From: an uncultured Clostridia bacterium
GTDB taxonomy: Bacteria > Bacillota > DTU014
DNA: 64,000 nucleotides
Reading direction: 5' to 3'
NCBI GenBank assembly: GCA_900016865.1
Contig: FIZI01000020.1
Coordinates: forward strand, 1-64,000
Shown: positions 26,589 to 36,369 of the stretch, piece after piece
Layout of the letters: the number at the start of each line of letters is the position of its first letter
How positions within the stretch are numbered: the stretch's first letter is position 1
Notes under the pieces: generated by a model
The model's input: the letters and a program-made list of their open reading frames with translations, nothing else
What the model was told of the DNA's origin: nothing
The model's database searches: none
Made by a program: the position numbers and the translations under genes

Positions 26589-27884
26589 TTACCTCCTGTC
26601 CTCAGCTCTGACTCTAACGGACAGGGCATGAGCTCTCATTCCCTCAGCCTCAGCCAGAGATACAATCATGTCCATGTTTTGGTCAAGCGCCTCTTCGCTG
26701 TAGCGGACTATCGACATGCTTCGGACGAAATCAGAAACACCAAGCGCTGATGAGAACCTGGCTGTACCATTTGTTGGAAGGACGTGATTTGTCCCGCAGA
26801 AGTAGTCGCCTACAGGCTCAGGACTAAAGGCTCCTGTGTAGATCGCTCCCGCACAGGTGATGCCGTCAATCACCTGCTCATCGTCTTCAACCATTATTTC
26901 TACATGCTCCGGCGCTATTGCATTTGTTGCAGCAACTGCCGTATCAATCGAATCGACAACAAATATCGCGCCATACTCAGACAGCGCCTTGGATACTCGG
27001 TCGACCAAGTCGTACTCTCTAACCAGAGATTCGACTTCTGCAGCGACTCTGCGGCCCATCTCCTCGGACAGGACGAAGGCGACCGATGACTCCTCGCCGG
27101 TACCGTGTTCAGCCTGCGACAAAAGGTCTGCTGCGATAAACCTGGGATTGGCCGACTCGTCTGCTATCACTACGATCTCAGAAGGCCCCGCGTATGAATC
27201 AATGCCGACCACTCCATTTACTATCCGCTTTGCAGTGGAGACGTAAGCGTTGCCTGGGCCGACGATCTTGTCCACCTTTTCAACGCTTTCTGTCCCGTAA
27301 GCAAGCGCTGCAACAGCCTGAGCGCCCGAGATCTTGAGGATGTTGTCAATCCCAAGGTGGTCGGCAACATACAGTATATGATCGTCAACTCGCCCATCTC
27401 TGGGTGCAGTGACAACTGTGATGTGGCTGACGCCCGCTACCAGGGCAGGAACAACGTTCATCATAAGGCTTGAGCACAGGGGCCCGCTGGCGCTCGGCAC
27501 GCAGACTCCCACGCGCTGTATAGGCAGGATGCGCCTTCTCAAGATCACACCCTTTGGATGCTCCATTTCGTAGGATTCTGGCAGCTGTCTCTTGTGGTAC
27601 GCGAACAGGTTGTCCACCGCAGCCTTTACCGCAGCTTTGAACGTATCCGAAACGGATTTGCGGGCATCCTGGATTTCCTGCTTGGACACTCTCAAGGTGT
27701 CCGGAGACAAGACGATGTTGTCAAATCTGTGCATGTAGTGAAAAAGCGCCTCGTCTCCCCTAGCCCGCACGTCCTCCACTATTTTTCGTGTCGACTCCCA
27801 TATCTGCGGAGAGATGTCAGTGCTTCTGGAGAGAAGCTTCTGAAAACGAGGGTTGTCCCATTTGAAATCAGTAACTGAAAGCAT
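26589..27884 (-). CDS. hisD: Histidinol dehydrogenase
   Basis: A 431-residue zinc enzyme for the last two steps of histidine synthesis (histidinol to histidine, NAD dependent). It has GPGNAYVSTAKRIV, the zinc-ligand Gln and His in LSQAEHGTGEES, EHVEIM, and the Asp/His region VGDYFCGTNHVLPT. The ATG at 27884 lies ten bases after GGAGG; GTG 27890 is an alternative. No other his gene is nearby, and it sits between ddl and rpiA. It could serve a scattered histidine pathway or be one of the HisD-like enzymes with another alcohol substrate. Confidence 0.9.
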   Translation of the reverse strand: MLSVTDFKWDNPRFQKLLSRSTDISPQIWESTRKIVEDVRARGDEALFHYMHRFDNIVLSPDTLRVSKQEIQDARKSVSDTFKAAVKAAVDNLFAYHKRQLPESYEMEHPKGVILRRRILPIQRVGVCVPSASGPLCSSLMMNVVPALVAGVSHITVVTAPRDGRVDDHILYVADHLGIDNILKISGAQAVAALAYGTESVEKVDKIVGPGNAYVSTAKRIVNGVVGIDSYAGPSEIVVIADESANPRFIAADLLSQAEHGTGEESSVAFVLSEEMGRRVAAEVESLVREYDLVDRVSKALSEYGAIFVVDSIDTAVAATNAIAPEHVEIMVEDDEQVIDGITCAGAIYTGAFSPEPVGDYFCGTNHVLPTNGTARFSSALGVSDFVRSMSIVRYSEEALDQNMDMIVSLAEAEGMRAHALSVRVRAEDRR

Positions 27885-27952
27885 GTCCACTGCACCTCCA
27901 AAAAAGCCTTGCGACAGGATCATTGCCTGCCGCAAGCTGATCCAATCCGGGT

Positions 27953-29053
27953 CTAGGCGTTGTACGATCTATGAAGCTCGCGCTCTCTCGCGTGACGCTC
28001 TATTGCCAGATGTATCAACCGATCTAGTAACTCAGAGTACGGAAGGCCGTTGACCTCCCACAACTTCGGATACATGCTGATCCGGGTGAACCCCGGCAGG
28101 GTATTGATCTCATTGACTATGAGATCGCCGTTATCCTTCAGGAAGAAGTCAACTCGTGCCATCCCCGAACACTCCAGCACTTCGAACACTCGCACGGCGG
28201 TCTCCTGAACCTTGGCGATGAGTGCCTGGTCAAGATCAGCAGGTATCTGAAGCACTGCGCCGTTTTCATCGATGTATTTCGCATCATAGGAGTAGAAGTC
28301 ATGGTTTGGCAAGATCTCGCCCGGAAGCGATGCCACTGGATCATCATTTCCGAGCACCGAGCACTCTATCTCCCTGCCTTGTACGAACTCCTCGATTAGC
28401 ACCTTTCTGTCGTATCTGAATGCCTCATCTATAGCAGGCGACAGCTCCTCAATCGAGTAGACCTTGGATACACCAACTGACGAGCCCAGATTTGCCGGCT
28501 TGACAAAGAGGGGCAATCCTAGCTGCTCGACAATATTATCATACGCGGCTCGGTTGCGGTCGCGGTAGCGCACTGTTACCCAGCTGGCGACAGAAATCCC
28601 CGCGTCTCTCAGCAGCCTCTTCATAATATCTTTGTCCATGCCTATAGCCGACCCCAATACGTCTGCGCCTACGTAAGGCACGTCCATCATGCGCAATAAT
28701 CCTTGAAGCGATCCGTCTTCACCATATGTTCCATGTATGATTGGGAACACGACGTCGATCTTGCCCAGGCTGCGGCCTGAACCTATCTCAACAAGAGCTC
28801 TATCTTTGCCAACCAAAGCTGGCACGACAGGCGGACAGTCCTTGTTAAGCGCTATTAGCTTGGGGTTGTCGGAATTGAGGAAAAAGACGGATGCCTCGCC
28901 TACATGCCAGACGCCGCTCTTGTCAATCCCAATGAGGACAGGCTCGTAGCGGTCCTTGTCAAGGGCCTCATAGATGCTCTTGGCAGACTGCAGAGACACT
29001 TCGTGTTCGCTGCTTCTTCCACCAAAGATGAGGCCCACACGGATTTTCGCCAT
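27953..29053 (-). CDS. ddl: D-alanine--D-alanine ligase
   Basis: A 366-residue ATP-grasp ligase making D-Ala-D-Ala for peptidoglycan precursors. It starts KIRVGLIFGGRSSEHEVSL, has the ATP-grasp loop PLFVKPANLGSSVGV, and ends with MARVDFFLKDNGDLIVNEIN and NTLPGFTRISMYPKL. A Tyr in DFYSYDAKY favours the D-Ala-D-Ala rather than D-Ala-D-Lac type. GGAGGT lies ten bases before the ATG at 29053; the longer open frame to 29245 is non-coding. A sigma-A-like promoter is visible at 29117-29146, so ddl probably heads the transcript running through hisD, rpiA, murI, iorAB and the helicase. Confidence 0.96.
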   Translation of the reverse strand: MAKIRVGLIFGGRSSEHEVSLQSAKSIYEALDKDRYEPVLIGIDKSGVWHVGEASVFFLNSDNPKLIALNKDCPPVVPALVGKDRALVEIGSGRSLGKIDVVFPIIHGTYGEDGSLQGLLRMMDVPYVGADVLGSAIGMDKDIMKRLLRDAGISVASWVTVRYRDRNRAAYDNIVEQLGLPLFVKPANLGSSVGVSKVYSIEELSPAIDEAFRYDRKVLIEEFVQGREIECSVLGNDDPVASLPGEILPNHDFYSYDAKYIDENGAVLQIPADLDQALIAKVQETAVRVFEVLECSGMARVDFFLKDNGDLIVNEINTLPGFTRISMYPKLWEVNGLPYSELLDRLIHLAIERHARERELHRSYNA

Positions 29054-29116
29054 GCTGTCAGGTACCTCCATGAGTCCGGGAACGATCCCGACGATTAGTG
29101 GTGCACACTCTATACT

Positions 29117-29146
29117 ATTATGCACGAAGGTTGTAGACGGCGACAA
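29117..29146 (-). promoter_or_regulatory. Likely sigma-A promoter of the ddl-hisD-rpiA-murI unit
   Basis: TTGTCG (29141-29146), an 18-base spacer and CATAAT (29117-29122) on the minus strand, about 65 bases upstream of the ddl ATG. The match is reasonable but not perfect. Confidence 0.5.
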
Positions 29147-29178
29147 GTGCGATATGCCGTGGTAGAGAAGAAGTTGAA

Positions 29179-30501
29179 TCAACCTGAGCAAGGCTTGTAC
29201 TGTCGGGGCATGTACGCATTCTTGAAGCCAAAATACTCCTCGCATGCCTTGGCTACAGCCTGAGCCTTTTCCAAAGCCTCAGGAGAGATAAACACATAAA
29301 AGCGCCACAGTCGTCTATGGGAGGCCATGAGGACCTGAAGCTCGGAGTTTCGGGCAGTGACATCCTTCAGAGACTCCGCCTCTCTTAGACCTGCTATAGG
29401 CACATCTGCCTCCTTGAGTTGCATGTCGGGCGACGGGCAGTATATGATCAGCTGCCCGTCCTTGAGCCCGCTGTTGCGGCACAACTCCGATTCAGCCCTG
29501 CTGCGTCTATCCGCATCAAAATGGTAAAGAGCAGACAAGTGAGAGACAACATCTTCAAAGGCTCCGGAATCAAGGCTTTCCGCGTCTCTATGCAACACAT
29601 AGCACCGCTTGTACAGGCGGCGGTATCTGATCATTTCAGCCAGCTGCTCGGCCAGCGGAACCTTGGATGTTCGCAGTTCGTTAATCAGTAGCCAGTCATC
29701 CGAGCAGGCCAGCTTTTCCAGAGAGATTCTGCCTTCGAACAGGGCCACCTCTACCGCCTTGGATATCATGGCCCCTGCCGCCACTTTCGTGTGGTGATAG
29801 TACACACGTTCGGAGAGGAAATACCTCATCCTTAACAGGTTGATTATTTCAGAGAGCGCGTCTTCGCGCACGTCTCCGTTCCTGCCGACCCGGAAGACGA
29901 GTCCCCTGCTGCTGTCTAGCTCCAGGTAACGAAATACCCGCTCATCGTACGATGGAGACAACCCGCAAAATACTGCGTCACGCTTGAGGTAGTCAGCCAA
30001 ATCCGCAGATATGGCTCCGCTAATGATCTGATGGCCGTACGCCGGCACAGTTGAAGCTGTGCTGCGGGTAAGGATCGCGATCACCGGTTCTAGCAACCTC
30101 TTGCTGCGAAGCAGCCTCCCCAATTCGCCTCGGTCAAGCGCCTGGACGAGGCGCTCAGGCGAGTCATGCCTATCGAATACACGGCGCTCGTCTTCGAAAG
30201 TATGCCCGAACGGAAGGTGGGACACATCGTGAAGGAGAGCAGCTATTGAGATCACTCTCGCGTCATAATCGTCTATCGATTGGGAGCCGCAAGATAGGGC
30301 TCGGAGGATGCGCTTGGTGAGCCAGCACGTGCCGATACAGTGGTCAAAACGGGTGTGCAGGGCCGTCGGATAGACGAGATAGGCAGCCCCTAATTGCTTA
30401 ATCCCTCTCAACCTTTGCATCTGTGGAGTGTCCAGGATACTGACTTCCTCTGAAGTCAACTCGATATCGCCATGGATGCAATCACGAACTACTACAGTCA
30501 T
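29179..30501 (-). CDS. HD-domain phosphohydrolase (COG1078/SAMHD1-like)
   Basis: A 440-residue HD-superfamily hydrolase. The N-terminal half carries the metal-binding pattern: His in HTRFDHCIG, the His-Asp pair in ALLHDVSHLPFGH, and the last Asp in ISADLADYLKRD. These resemble dGTPase/SAMHD1-type enzymes, so a nucleotide or cyclic-nucleotide substrate is plausible but unproven. The C-terminal half is helical without a recognised motif. The ATG overlaps the recN stop (ATGA). The gene is last in the run ispA-dxs-tlyA-nadK-argR-recN, and no clear terminator follows it. Confidence 0.8.
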   Translation of the reverse strand: MTVVVRDCIHGDIELTSEEVSILDTPQMQRLRGIKQLGAAYLVYPTALHTRFDHCIGTCWLTKRILRALSCGSQSIDDYDARVISIAALLHDVSHLPFGHTFEDERRVFDRHDSPERLVQALDRGELGRLLRSKRLLEPVIAILTRSTASTVPAYGHQIISGAISADLADYLKRDAVFCGLSPSYDERVFRYLELDSSRGLVFRVGRNGDVREDALSEIINLLRMRYFLSERVYYHHTKVAAGAMISKAVEVALFEGRISLEKLACSDDWLLINELRTSKVPLAEQLAEMIRYRRLYKRCYVLHRDAESLDSGAFEDVVSHLSALYHFDADRRSRAESELCRNSGLKDGQLIIYCPSPDMQLKEADVPIAGLREAESLKDVTARNSELQVLMASHRRLWRFYVFISPEALEKAQAVAKACEEYFGFKNAYMPRQYKPCSG

Positions 30502-32231
30502 GACGTTCTCCCATCTGGCCCTGTTGCGGCCATCATCTTTCGAGCATGCGCTATGCTTATCTCCGTCACTTCACCGTCCAGCATCCTGGCCAGCTCGGCT
30601 TCTCTCTGCTGCCTGCCCAAACGATTGACAATCGTATATGTCTTGCCGTCGACTACATCTTTGGCGATACTGTAGTGGCTGTTTGCTACACTGGCGATCT
30701 GTGGCAAGTGTGTCACACAGATAGTCTGCTTGCTCGCTGATATCTGGCGCAGTTTGCGAGCAACCGCATGCGCTGTTGCACCGCCGATACCCACGTCGAT
30801 CTCATCAAACACAACAACGGGGATCTTGTCGCACTCGGCAAGCACTGACTTGATCGCTAGCATAATCCTTGAGATCTCGCCCCCGCTGGCGACGCTCGCA
30901 AGCGGCTTCAGAGGCTCGCCTTCGTTAGCGCTAAACAGCATTTCGATGCTGTCCATTCCGGTCGGGCCGATCTCTACGATCTCGCCGTTAACATCGAAAC
31001 CTTGGTCCGAAGCTCTCCTAGATACTTGGATGTCAAACCGCGCCCGCGATAGAGCAAGGTCCTTTAGGCTGTCTGTGACCATGGCGCTCAGGCGCTTGGC
31101 TGCTGACACTCGGATTTGAGAAAGGGCCTTTGCGCTCTTGATGAGTTGGTCAGCGATACGCTGAATATCGCTATCGATAGTCGCCAACTCAACTTCTGAC
31201 TGCTGTAGCTCTGAGAGCTCCTTGGCTGCTTCGTTTCTGTAGGCAATCACGTCGTCAATCGTAGATCCGTACTTGCGCTTGAGCGAGTTGAGCAAGTTCA
31301 GTCTGGTTGTCACTTCTGACAGCCGCTCTGGGTCTACGTCACAACTATCTGCAAGGTCTCGCAATTGCCTCGACAGGTCTCGGACTATGATTGCGGCTTC
31401 CTTGTACTGCTCACTCACAGAATGGGCCTGTCTGTCGATCCGAGCAACCCGAGAAAGGTCTTCGGCTATGGCATCCAGCCTCGACGCCAGGCCACCTTCT
31501 CCGTCATATCCCTCGTAGAGCTCATAATACGATCTCTCATAGATCTCTCTCACTGCCTCAATGTTCTCGAGGCGATGCTGCTCCTCCTCAAGCTGGGCGT
31601 CCTCTCCGGGCTTGAGCATAGCGTTGTCTATCTCATCAACCTGGAACTTCAGCAGGTCTATCCTTTGGACCCTCTCCCGTTCGGATGACTCGAGATGCGT
31701 CTTGGTCCTTGTCAGTCGGTCGTGGTCCTTGTACAGCCGGGAGATCTCCTCAAGGAGGGCAGCGGCTCTCTCCCCCGCAAAACTGTCGAGCAGGTCCCTC
31801 TGAACTGACCTGCGCAAAAGCGACTGGTGTTCATGTTGGCCATGCAAGTCAACAAGCAAATCCCCGATCTGCCTCAGCTGAGCTAGGGTGGTACGAAGGC
31901 CGTTGACCCTGCACACGTTCTTGCCGCTTCTTGTGATCTCCCTTGATAAGACAACCTCACCCGGGTTGTCTCCTACCAGCTCGAGCTCTTCCACAAGCCT
32001 CCACGCATGCGAGTTGCAGTCTATCTGAAACGTCGCCTCAACGTATGCACTGTCTGCTCCAGTGCGTATCAAATCAGAACTCGCGCGCATTCCGAGAGCG
32101 AGGTTGATAGAGCCCACAATGACGGACTTGCCTGCACCCGTCTCGCCGGTGAGCACGTTCAGCCCATCGGTGAACTCAATCGCCTGTTTACCTATCAATG
32201 CGAGATTGGCTATGCGCAGCTCTGACAGCAA
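30498..32231 (-). CDS. recN: DNA repair protein RecN
   Basis: A 577-residue SMC-like ATPase acting in double-strand-break repair. Walker A is TGETGAGKSVIV, the ABC signature is SVASGGEISRIMLA, Walker B is VVVFDEIDVGIGG, and the centre is coiled coil (about 155-370). An ATG at 32246 reads into its own GGGAGGT, so TTG at 32231, six bases after that site, is the likely start and gives the usual N-terminus LSELRIANLALI. It follows argR closely, as in Bacillus and clostridia. Confidence 0.97.
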   Translation of the reverse strand: MLSELRIANLALIGKQAIEFTDGLNVLTGETGAGKSVIVGSINLALGMRASSDLIRTGADSAYVEATFQIDCNSHAWRLVEELELVGDNPGEVVLSREITRSGKNVCRVNGLRTTLAQLRQIGDLLVDLHGQHEHQSLLRRSVQRDLLDSFAGERAAALLEEISRLYKDHDRLTRTKTHLESSERERVQRIDLLKFQVDEIDNAMLKPGEDAQLEEEQHRLENIEAVREIYERSYYELYEGYDGEGGLASRLDAIAEDLSRVARIDRQAHSVSEQYKEAAIIVRDLSRQLRDLADSCDVDPERLSEVTTRLNLLNSLKRKYGSTIDDVIAYRNEAAKELSELQQSEVELATIDSDIQRIADQLIKSAKALSQIRVSAAKRLSAMVTDSLKDLALSRARFDIQVSRRASDQGFDVNGEIVEIGPTGMDSIEMLFSANEGEPLKPLASVASGGEISRIMLAIKSVLAECDKIPVVVFDEIDVGIGGATAHAVARKLRQISASKQTICVTHLPQIASVANSHYSIAKDVVDGKTYTIVNRLGRQQREAELARMLDGEVTEISIAHARKMMAATGPDGRTS

Positions 32232-32254
32232 GGCCGTACCTCCCATGCAATCCT

Positions 32255-32710
32255 CTAGGCGCGAAGCGCATCAAAGCTGGACAAAAGCTCGACTGCCCGC
32301 TCCTTTGGCCTGGCAATCACAAGCACGGTATCATCCCCTGCCAACGTGCCGACGATACCCGGCCAGTGAAGGTCATCAACTACATCGCCAACAGCGCCGG
32401 CGTGACCCGGGAGCGTTCTAATGAGCACTAGGTTCTCGCTGTAGTCAACTGACAATACTGAATTCGCAAACACGCGTCTTGCCCTGTCCTCGGGATCACC
32501 CTGGTGCACCATAGCCGGTGGCAATGAATATCGATACTCGCCCGTGCGAGTCGCCACCTTGATCAGCCCCATCTCCTTTATGTCCCGAGAAACCGTAGCC
32601 TGAGTGACCACAAATCCGACCTGGGCCAATTCCTCAGCCAACTGCTCCTGCGTATTGATAACCTTCGAACTGACTATTTCTCGAATCTTTGCGTGCCTCA
32701 GACTCTTCAT
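32255..32710 (-). CDS. argR: Arginine repressor ArgR/AhrC
   Basis: A 151-residue arginine-responsive regulator that represses arginine synthesis genes as a hexamer. The N-terminal winged helix contains AQVGFVVTQATVSRDIKEMG. The C-terminal arginine-binding and oligomerisation domain has TLPGHAGAVGDVVDDL and GTLAGDDTVLVIAR with the Asp pair that contacts arginine. The ATG overlaps the nadK stop (ATGA). Its position between nadK and recN is conserved and does not imply that those genes are its targets. No arg genes are in the window. Confidence 0.97.
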   Translation of the reverse strand: MKSLRHAKIREIVSSKVINTQEQLAEELAQVGFVVTQATVSRDIKEMGLIKVATRTGEYRYSLPPAMVHQGDPEDRARRVFANSVLSVDYSENLVLIRTLPGHAGAVGDVVDDLHWPGIVGTLAGDDTVLVIARPKERAVELLSSFDALRA

Positions 32711-33615
32711 GGATCATCACCATCCGAATCAGGCTGGTATCTAGGCCGTTCTCGCAGCTTTTCACGAAGAATCCGGTAGAAACTGTGGCCCGGAAATCGG
32801 ACAAATCTCGCTGACCAGGGGGATCTCCTTACCCGCACCTGGTCGTCTGAGGACAACCTATGCCCGACCTGTCCGTCCACAGTAAGCACTGTGTCTTGTC
32901 CACTCGTCGTAACCGAAATCCTGACCTCTTCGTCGCCAGAGATGACTTGCGACCGGGAGTACAAGGTGTGCGGGCATATAGGCGTCACTACAAGGCACTC
33001 AAACAGCGGGTTGACAATCGGGCCTCCGGCTGAGAGCGAATATGCAGTGGACCCAGTAGGAGTGCAGACAATAACTCCGTCAGCCGGCACAGTCTGAACG
33101 TATTCGGACCCTACCGATATATCTATGGTGAGCATGCGAGAAAAGCCGCTCTTGTTGAGCACAGCGTCATTGAGCCCTGTGAATTTGCCTACGACCTCAC
33201 CACCTCTTTCCACTAGTGCCTCTAGCATCATTCTCTGTTCTACGTAATACTCTCCTCTTTGCACAGCAATGATCGCGTCCAGAGCGTTCTCACCTTCGAC
33301 TGCACTAAGGAACCCCAAGTGCCCCAGATTCACGCCCAAGATCGGGACGCCGAAAGAGGCCGCAAGACGCGCTGCTGCCAACAGACTGCCATCGCCTCCA
33401 AGGACCACCAGCATATCTAGGCTGGACAAAACCTCCGAATGACTTGACGCAGGCTGAGTCAGCCAGCGAGCCTGCTCGTTGGGGTCACCAAAGCAGGTAT
33501 CCTGATATAGCGGAACAGCGTCGATCCGACGCTCACACATCCACTCGTACAGCTCTCGAGAGGCCTCTGCAGCCTTGCCGCGCTTAAGACACATGACTCC
33601 AAATCGCAAATTCAC
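32707..33615 (-). CDS. nadK: NAD kinase
   Basis: A 302-residue ATP- or polyphosphate-dependent NAD kinase, producing NADP. The GGDG motif lies in MLVVLGGDGSLLAAAR, followed by LGVNLGHLGFLS, LNDAVLNK and the signature ADGVIVCTPTGSTAYSLSAG. GTG at 33615 overlaps the tlyA stop (GTGA); TTG at 33609 has better spacing from GGGGGT and is an alternative. It is cotranscribed with tlyA and argR. The last 20 residues are hydrophilic and not conserved. Confidence 0.96.
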   Translation of the reverse strand: MNLRFGVMCLKRGKAAEASRELYEWMCERRIDAVPLYQDTCFGDPNEQARWLTQPASSHSEVLSSLDMLVVLGGDGSLLAAARLAASFGVPILGVNLGHLGFLSAVEGENALDAIIAVQRGEYYVEQRMMLEALVERGGEVVGKFTGLNDAVLNKSGFSRMLTIDISVGSEYVQTVPADGVIVCTPTGSTAYSLSAGGPIVNPLFECLVVTPICPHTLYSRSQVISGDEEVRISVTTSGQDTVLTVDGQVGHRLSSDDQVRVRRSPWSARFVRFPGHSFYRILREKLRERPRYQPDSDGDDP

Positions 33616-34433
33616 ACCCCCTGAGAGCCAAGAAGATCACGATGAGCAGCAGCTACACACTGCTCAACGTCTGAATCGGAGACCGTCTCTGACCAGTGTT
33701 CTCCGGGTTTGAGGTGAACCAAAAACTCGATGTTGCCCTGAGGCCCGGTTATAGGCGAAAATGTTAGAGACACAGGAGAAAGGCCGGATTGCTTCATAGA
33801 GTCGAACACAGAGAGCAACGCCTCGACATGTGTCTTTGCATCTCTGACTACGCCCTTTTTGCCAACCAGTTTTGGGCCAACCTCAAACTGCGGCTTAACG
33901 AGCACAATCAGATCAGTTGTCTCAGATGAAAACTCGTGAAGTTTGTGCGCAATTTTGGACAAAGAGATAAACGAGACGTCAACGGTGATTACATCAAGGG
34001 AATCGGCTATAGCTGACCTCTCAAGATAGCGAAAATTAGTCTGCTCCAACACGACCACTCGTTCATCGCACCGAAGCTGCCACGCGAGTTGGCCCTTGCC
34101 TACGTCTACTGCGTACACTCGCTTAGCACCCCGCTGGAGAAGGCAGTCTGTAAACCCGCCGGTCGAAGCGCCTACATCCATAGCCACTTTATTCTCTACA
34201 TCGACTCCGAACACCTCTAGCCCCTTTTCCAATTTATGTCCGCCACGCGAGACATACCGCGGAGACCGTGGCCTCAATTCGATGAGAGACTCAACAGGGT
34301 AACGCATTCCCGGTTTGGTTGCAGCCACGCCGTCTACAAGCACTTCGCCTGCTATGATCATGCGCCTTGCTTCTTCCCTTGATTTCACCAATCCGCTCGA
34401 GACTACTAGTATATCAAGACGTTCCTTGTCCAA
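33612..34433 (-). CDS. tlyA: TlyA family rRNA (cytidine-2'-O)-methyltransferase
   Basis: A 273-residue protein with an N-terminal S4 RNA-binding domain (RLDILVVSSGLVKSREEARR) and an FtsJ-type methyltransferase (VAMDVGASTGGFTDCLLQRG; catalytic-type Lys in YVSRGGHKLEKG and VLVKPQFE). The family methylates ribosomal RNA; older annotations call it hemolysin A. The start is TTG at 34433, eight bases after AAGGG, overlapping the dxs end by 20 bases. The dxs-tlyA-nadK-argR-recN order is conserved in Firmicutes. Confidence 0.94.
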   Translation of the reverse strand: MDKERLDILVVSSGLVKSREEARRMIIAGEVLVDGVAATKPGMRYPVESLIELRPRSPRYVSRGGHKLEKGLEVFGVDVENKVAMDVGASTGGFTDCLLQRGAKRVYAVDVGKGQLAWQLRCDERVVVLEQTNFRYLERSAIADSLDVITVDVSFISLSKIAHKLHEFSSETTDLIVLVKPQFEVGPKLVGKKGVVRDAKTHVEALLSVFDSMKQSGLSPVSLTFSPITGPQGNIEFLVHLKPGEHWSETVSDSDVEQCVAAAHRDLLGSQGV

Positions 34434-36369
34434 CTTCCTCACCCTTAGCCTGAAGCGGCAACAACCCCTCGTGAACCGGTGCTGTTGCACCTAACGGAGC
34501 GAGCAGCTCAAGGACTCTGGCAGCTACACTCTCAGGATCCAGCCCGAACTCCCGCAGCAGCCTATCCCTGCTCCCATGTTCTACGAATACCCTCGGTATT
34601 CCTAGATTCAGGACTCGGGCTTTTTTCGAGCCCGGTAGTTGAGCAATGATCTGGGCTATCGCACTCCCCATTCCACCCTCAATGCATCCTTCCTCCAAGG
34701 TGACGATGGGCATCCTCCTTGCAGCTATGTCCAATATAGTCTTGCGGTCGATCGGCGAGGCAAAGCGCGCATCAACCACAGCGCACGACACGCCAGACTC
34801 AGCTAGTCTACTGGCGGCTGCCTCAGCCACGGGCGTCATTGAACCAAGTGAGATCAGAACGACGTCTGTCCCATTGATGATAGTCTCTGCACGGCCATAG
34901 ACGATTGGCGCCCTTTGCTCTCGCCTTGGCTGTGGGCTTGTCCCTTTGGGATACCTGATAGCTACGGGCCCGTCGAACGAGAGAGCGAACTTGAGCATAG
35001 CTGTCAGTTCCTCACGATCTCTCGGAGCCAAAACGGTCATGTTGGGGATATGTCTCAGGAAGCATATGTCAAATATCCCCTGGTGAGTCTGGCCGTCTTC
35101 TCCAACTATGCCTGCCCTATCGATTGCAAACACAACGGGCAATCCGAGGATACAGACATCATGCATTATCTGGTCGTAGGCACGCTGCAGGAAAGTAGAG
35201 TACACTGCGACAACCGGGCGCAACCCCGCCTTCGCCAGCCCTGCTGCAAGTGCCACTGCATGGCTTTCAGCGATCCCAACATCAAAAAATCTCTCGGGGA
35301 ACTCCACTGCAAACCGCTCCAAACCGGTGCCGGCTGTCATAGCTGCGGTGATTGCCACTATGTCTTCCGACTCGCCAGCAAGCCCCACCAACGTTTCGCC
35401 GAATACTTGCGTAAACGTAGGCTCACTAGGAGGGCTCAGCTCTATCAGGTCCCCGCTCTTAAGCTCAAACGGACCGACTGAGTGGAAACGTTCCGGGTTG
35501 GACTCCGCGTGCTCGTACCCTTTTCCTTTTGTGGTTGCAACATGGACCAGGACCGGGCCACCTCTCCTTCTCGCATCAGAAAGCGACCGAGTCAGCCCTG
35601 GGATGTCGTGCCCTTTCACCGGCCCTATGTACGTGAATCCAAGCTCTTCGAACATCGTAGGAACGACAAGATACTTGATGCTGCCCTTGACGCGGGTGAC
35701 TAGATCCGACATCGTTGATCCAATAGCAGGAATGCGGCGGATGAGCTCTTCTATGTCTTCCTTGACTCTAACTACTCCAGGGTTCAGACGAATGCGGGTG
35801 AGACACGACGCGAGCGCACCTACATTGGGAGAGATAGACATCTCGTTGTCATTGAGGACTACTATGAGGTCGGTCTTGAGGTGGCCTGCATGGTTCAAAG
35901 CCTCGAAAGCCATGCCGCCAGAAATCGAGCCGTCGCCTATGACACACACAACAGAGTAGTCCTCGCCCCTTAGGTCCCTAGCCTTCGCCATGCCGAGTCC
36001 AATGCTTATTGACGTGCTGCTGTGGCCTGCGACAAATGCATCGTGTTCGCTTTCGGTGGGTTTAGGAAATCCACTTATGCCACCGTATTGGCGCAATGTG
36101 TAAAAGAGATGTTTACGGCCGGTAACAAGCTTGTGGACATAGCATTGGTGTCCTACGTCCCAGATGATGCGGTCGCGAGGGCTGTCAAACACTCTGTGCA
36201 GGGCCAGAGTAAGCTCAACCACCCCAAGATTGGGTGCAAGATGGCCTCCTGTAACGGCTACAGTATTGATGATCTCCTGCCTCAGCTCCTCTGCGAGAGC
36301 TGCAAGAGTTGGGTTGTCCAGTGCCTTCAAGTCTTGCGGACCGGATACACGATCCAATATCCTACCCAT
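34414..36369 (-). CDS. dxs: 1-deoxy-D-xylulose-5-phosphate synthase
   Basis: A 651-residue TPP enzyme that joins pyruvate and glyceraldehyde-3-phosphate in the first step of the MEP isoprenoid route. It has HLAPNLGVVELTLALH, DVGHQCYVHKLVTGR, the TPP motif CVIGDGSISGGMAFEALN and the transketolase segment AIDRAGIVGEDGQTHQG. The ATG at 36369 overlaps the oapA stop (TGATG), with GAGGAG eight bases upstream. It lies downstream of the OLE RNA and OapA, with ispA on the other side, so an isoprenoid context surrounds the RNA. Confidence 0.98.
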   Translation of the reverse strand: MGRILDRVSGPQDLKALDNPTLAALAEELRQEIINTVAVTGGHLAPNLGVVELTLALHRVFDSPRDRIIWDVGHQCYVHKLVTGRKHLFYTLRQYGGISGFPKPTESEHDAFVAGHSSTSISIGLGMAKARDLRGEDYSVVCVIGDGSISGGMAFEALNHAGHLKTDLIVVLNDNEMSISPNVGALASCLTRIRLNPGVVRVKEDIEELIRRIPAIGSTMSDLVTRVKGSIKYLVVPTMFEELGFTYIGPVKGHDIPGLTRSLSDARRRGGPVLVHVATTKGKGYEHAESNPERFHSVGPFELKSGDLIELSPPSEPTFTQVFGETLVGLAGESEDIVAITAAMTAGTGLERFAVEFPERFFDVGIAESHAVALAAGLAKAGLRPVVAVYSTFLQRAYDQIMHDVCILGLPVVFAIDRAGIVGEDGQTHQGIFDICFLRHIPNMTVLAPRDREELTAMLKFALSFDGPVAIRYPKGTSPQPRREQRAPIVYGRAETIINGTDVVLISLGSMTPVAEAAASRLAESGVSCAVVDARFASPIDRKTILDIAARRMPIVTLEEGCIEGGMGSAIAQIIAQLPGSKKARVLNLGIPRVFVEHGSRDRLLREFGLDPESVAARVLELLAPLGATAPVHEGLLPLQAKGEEVGQGTS

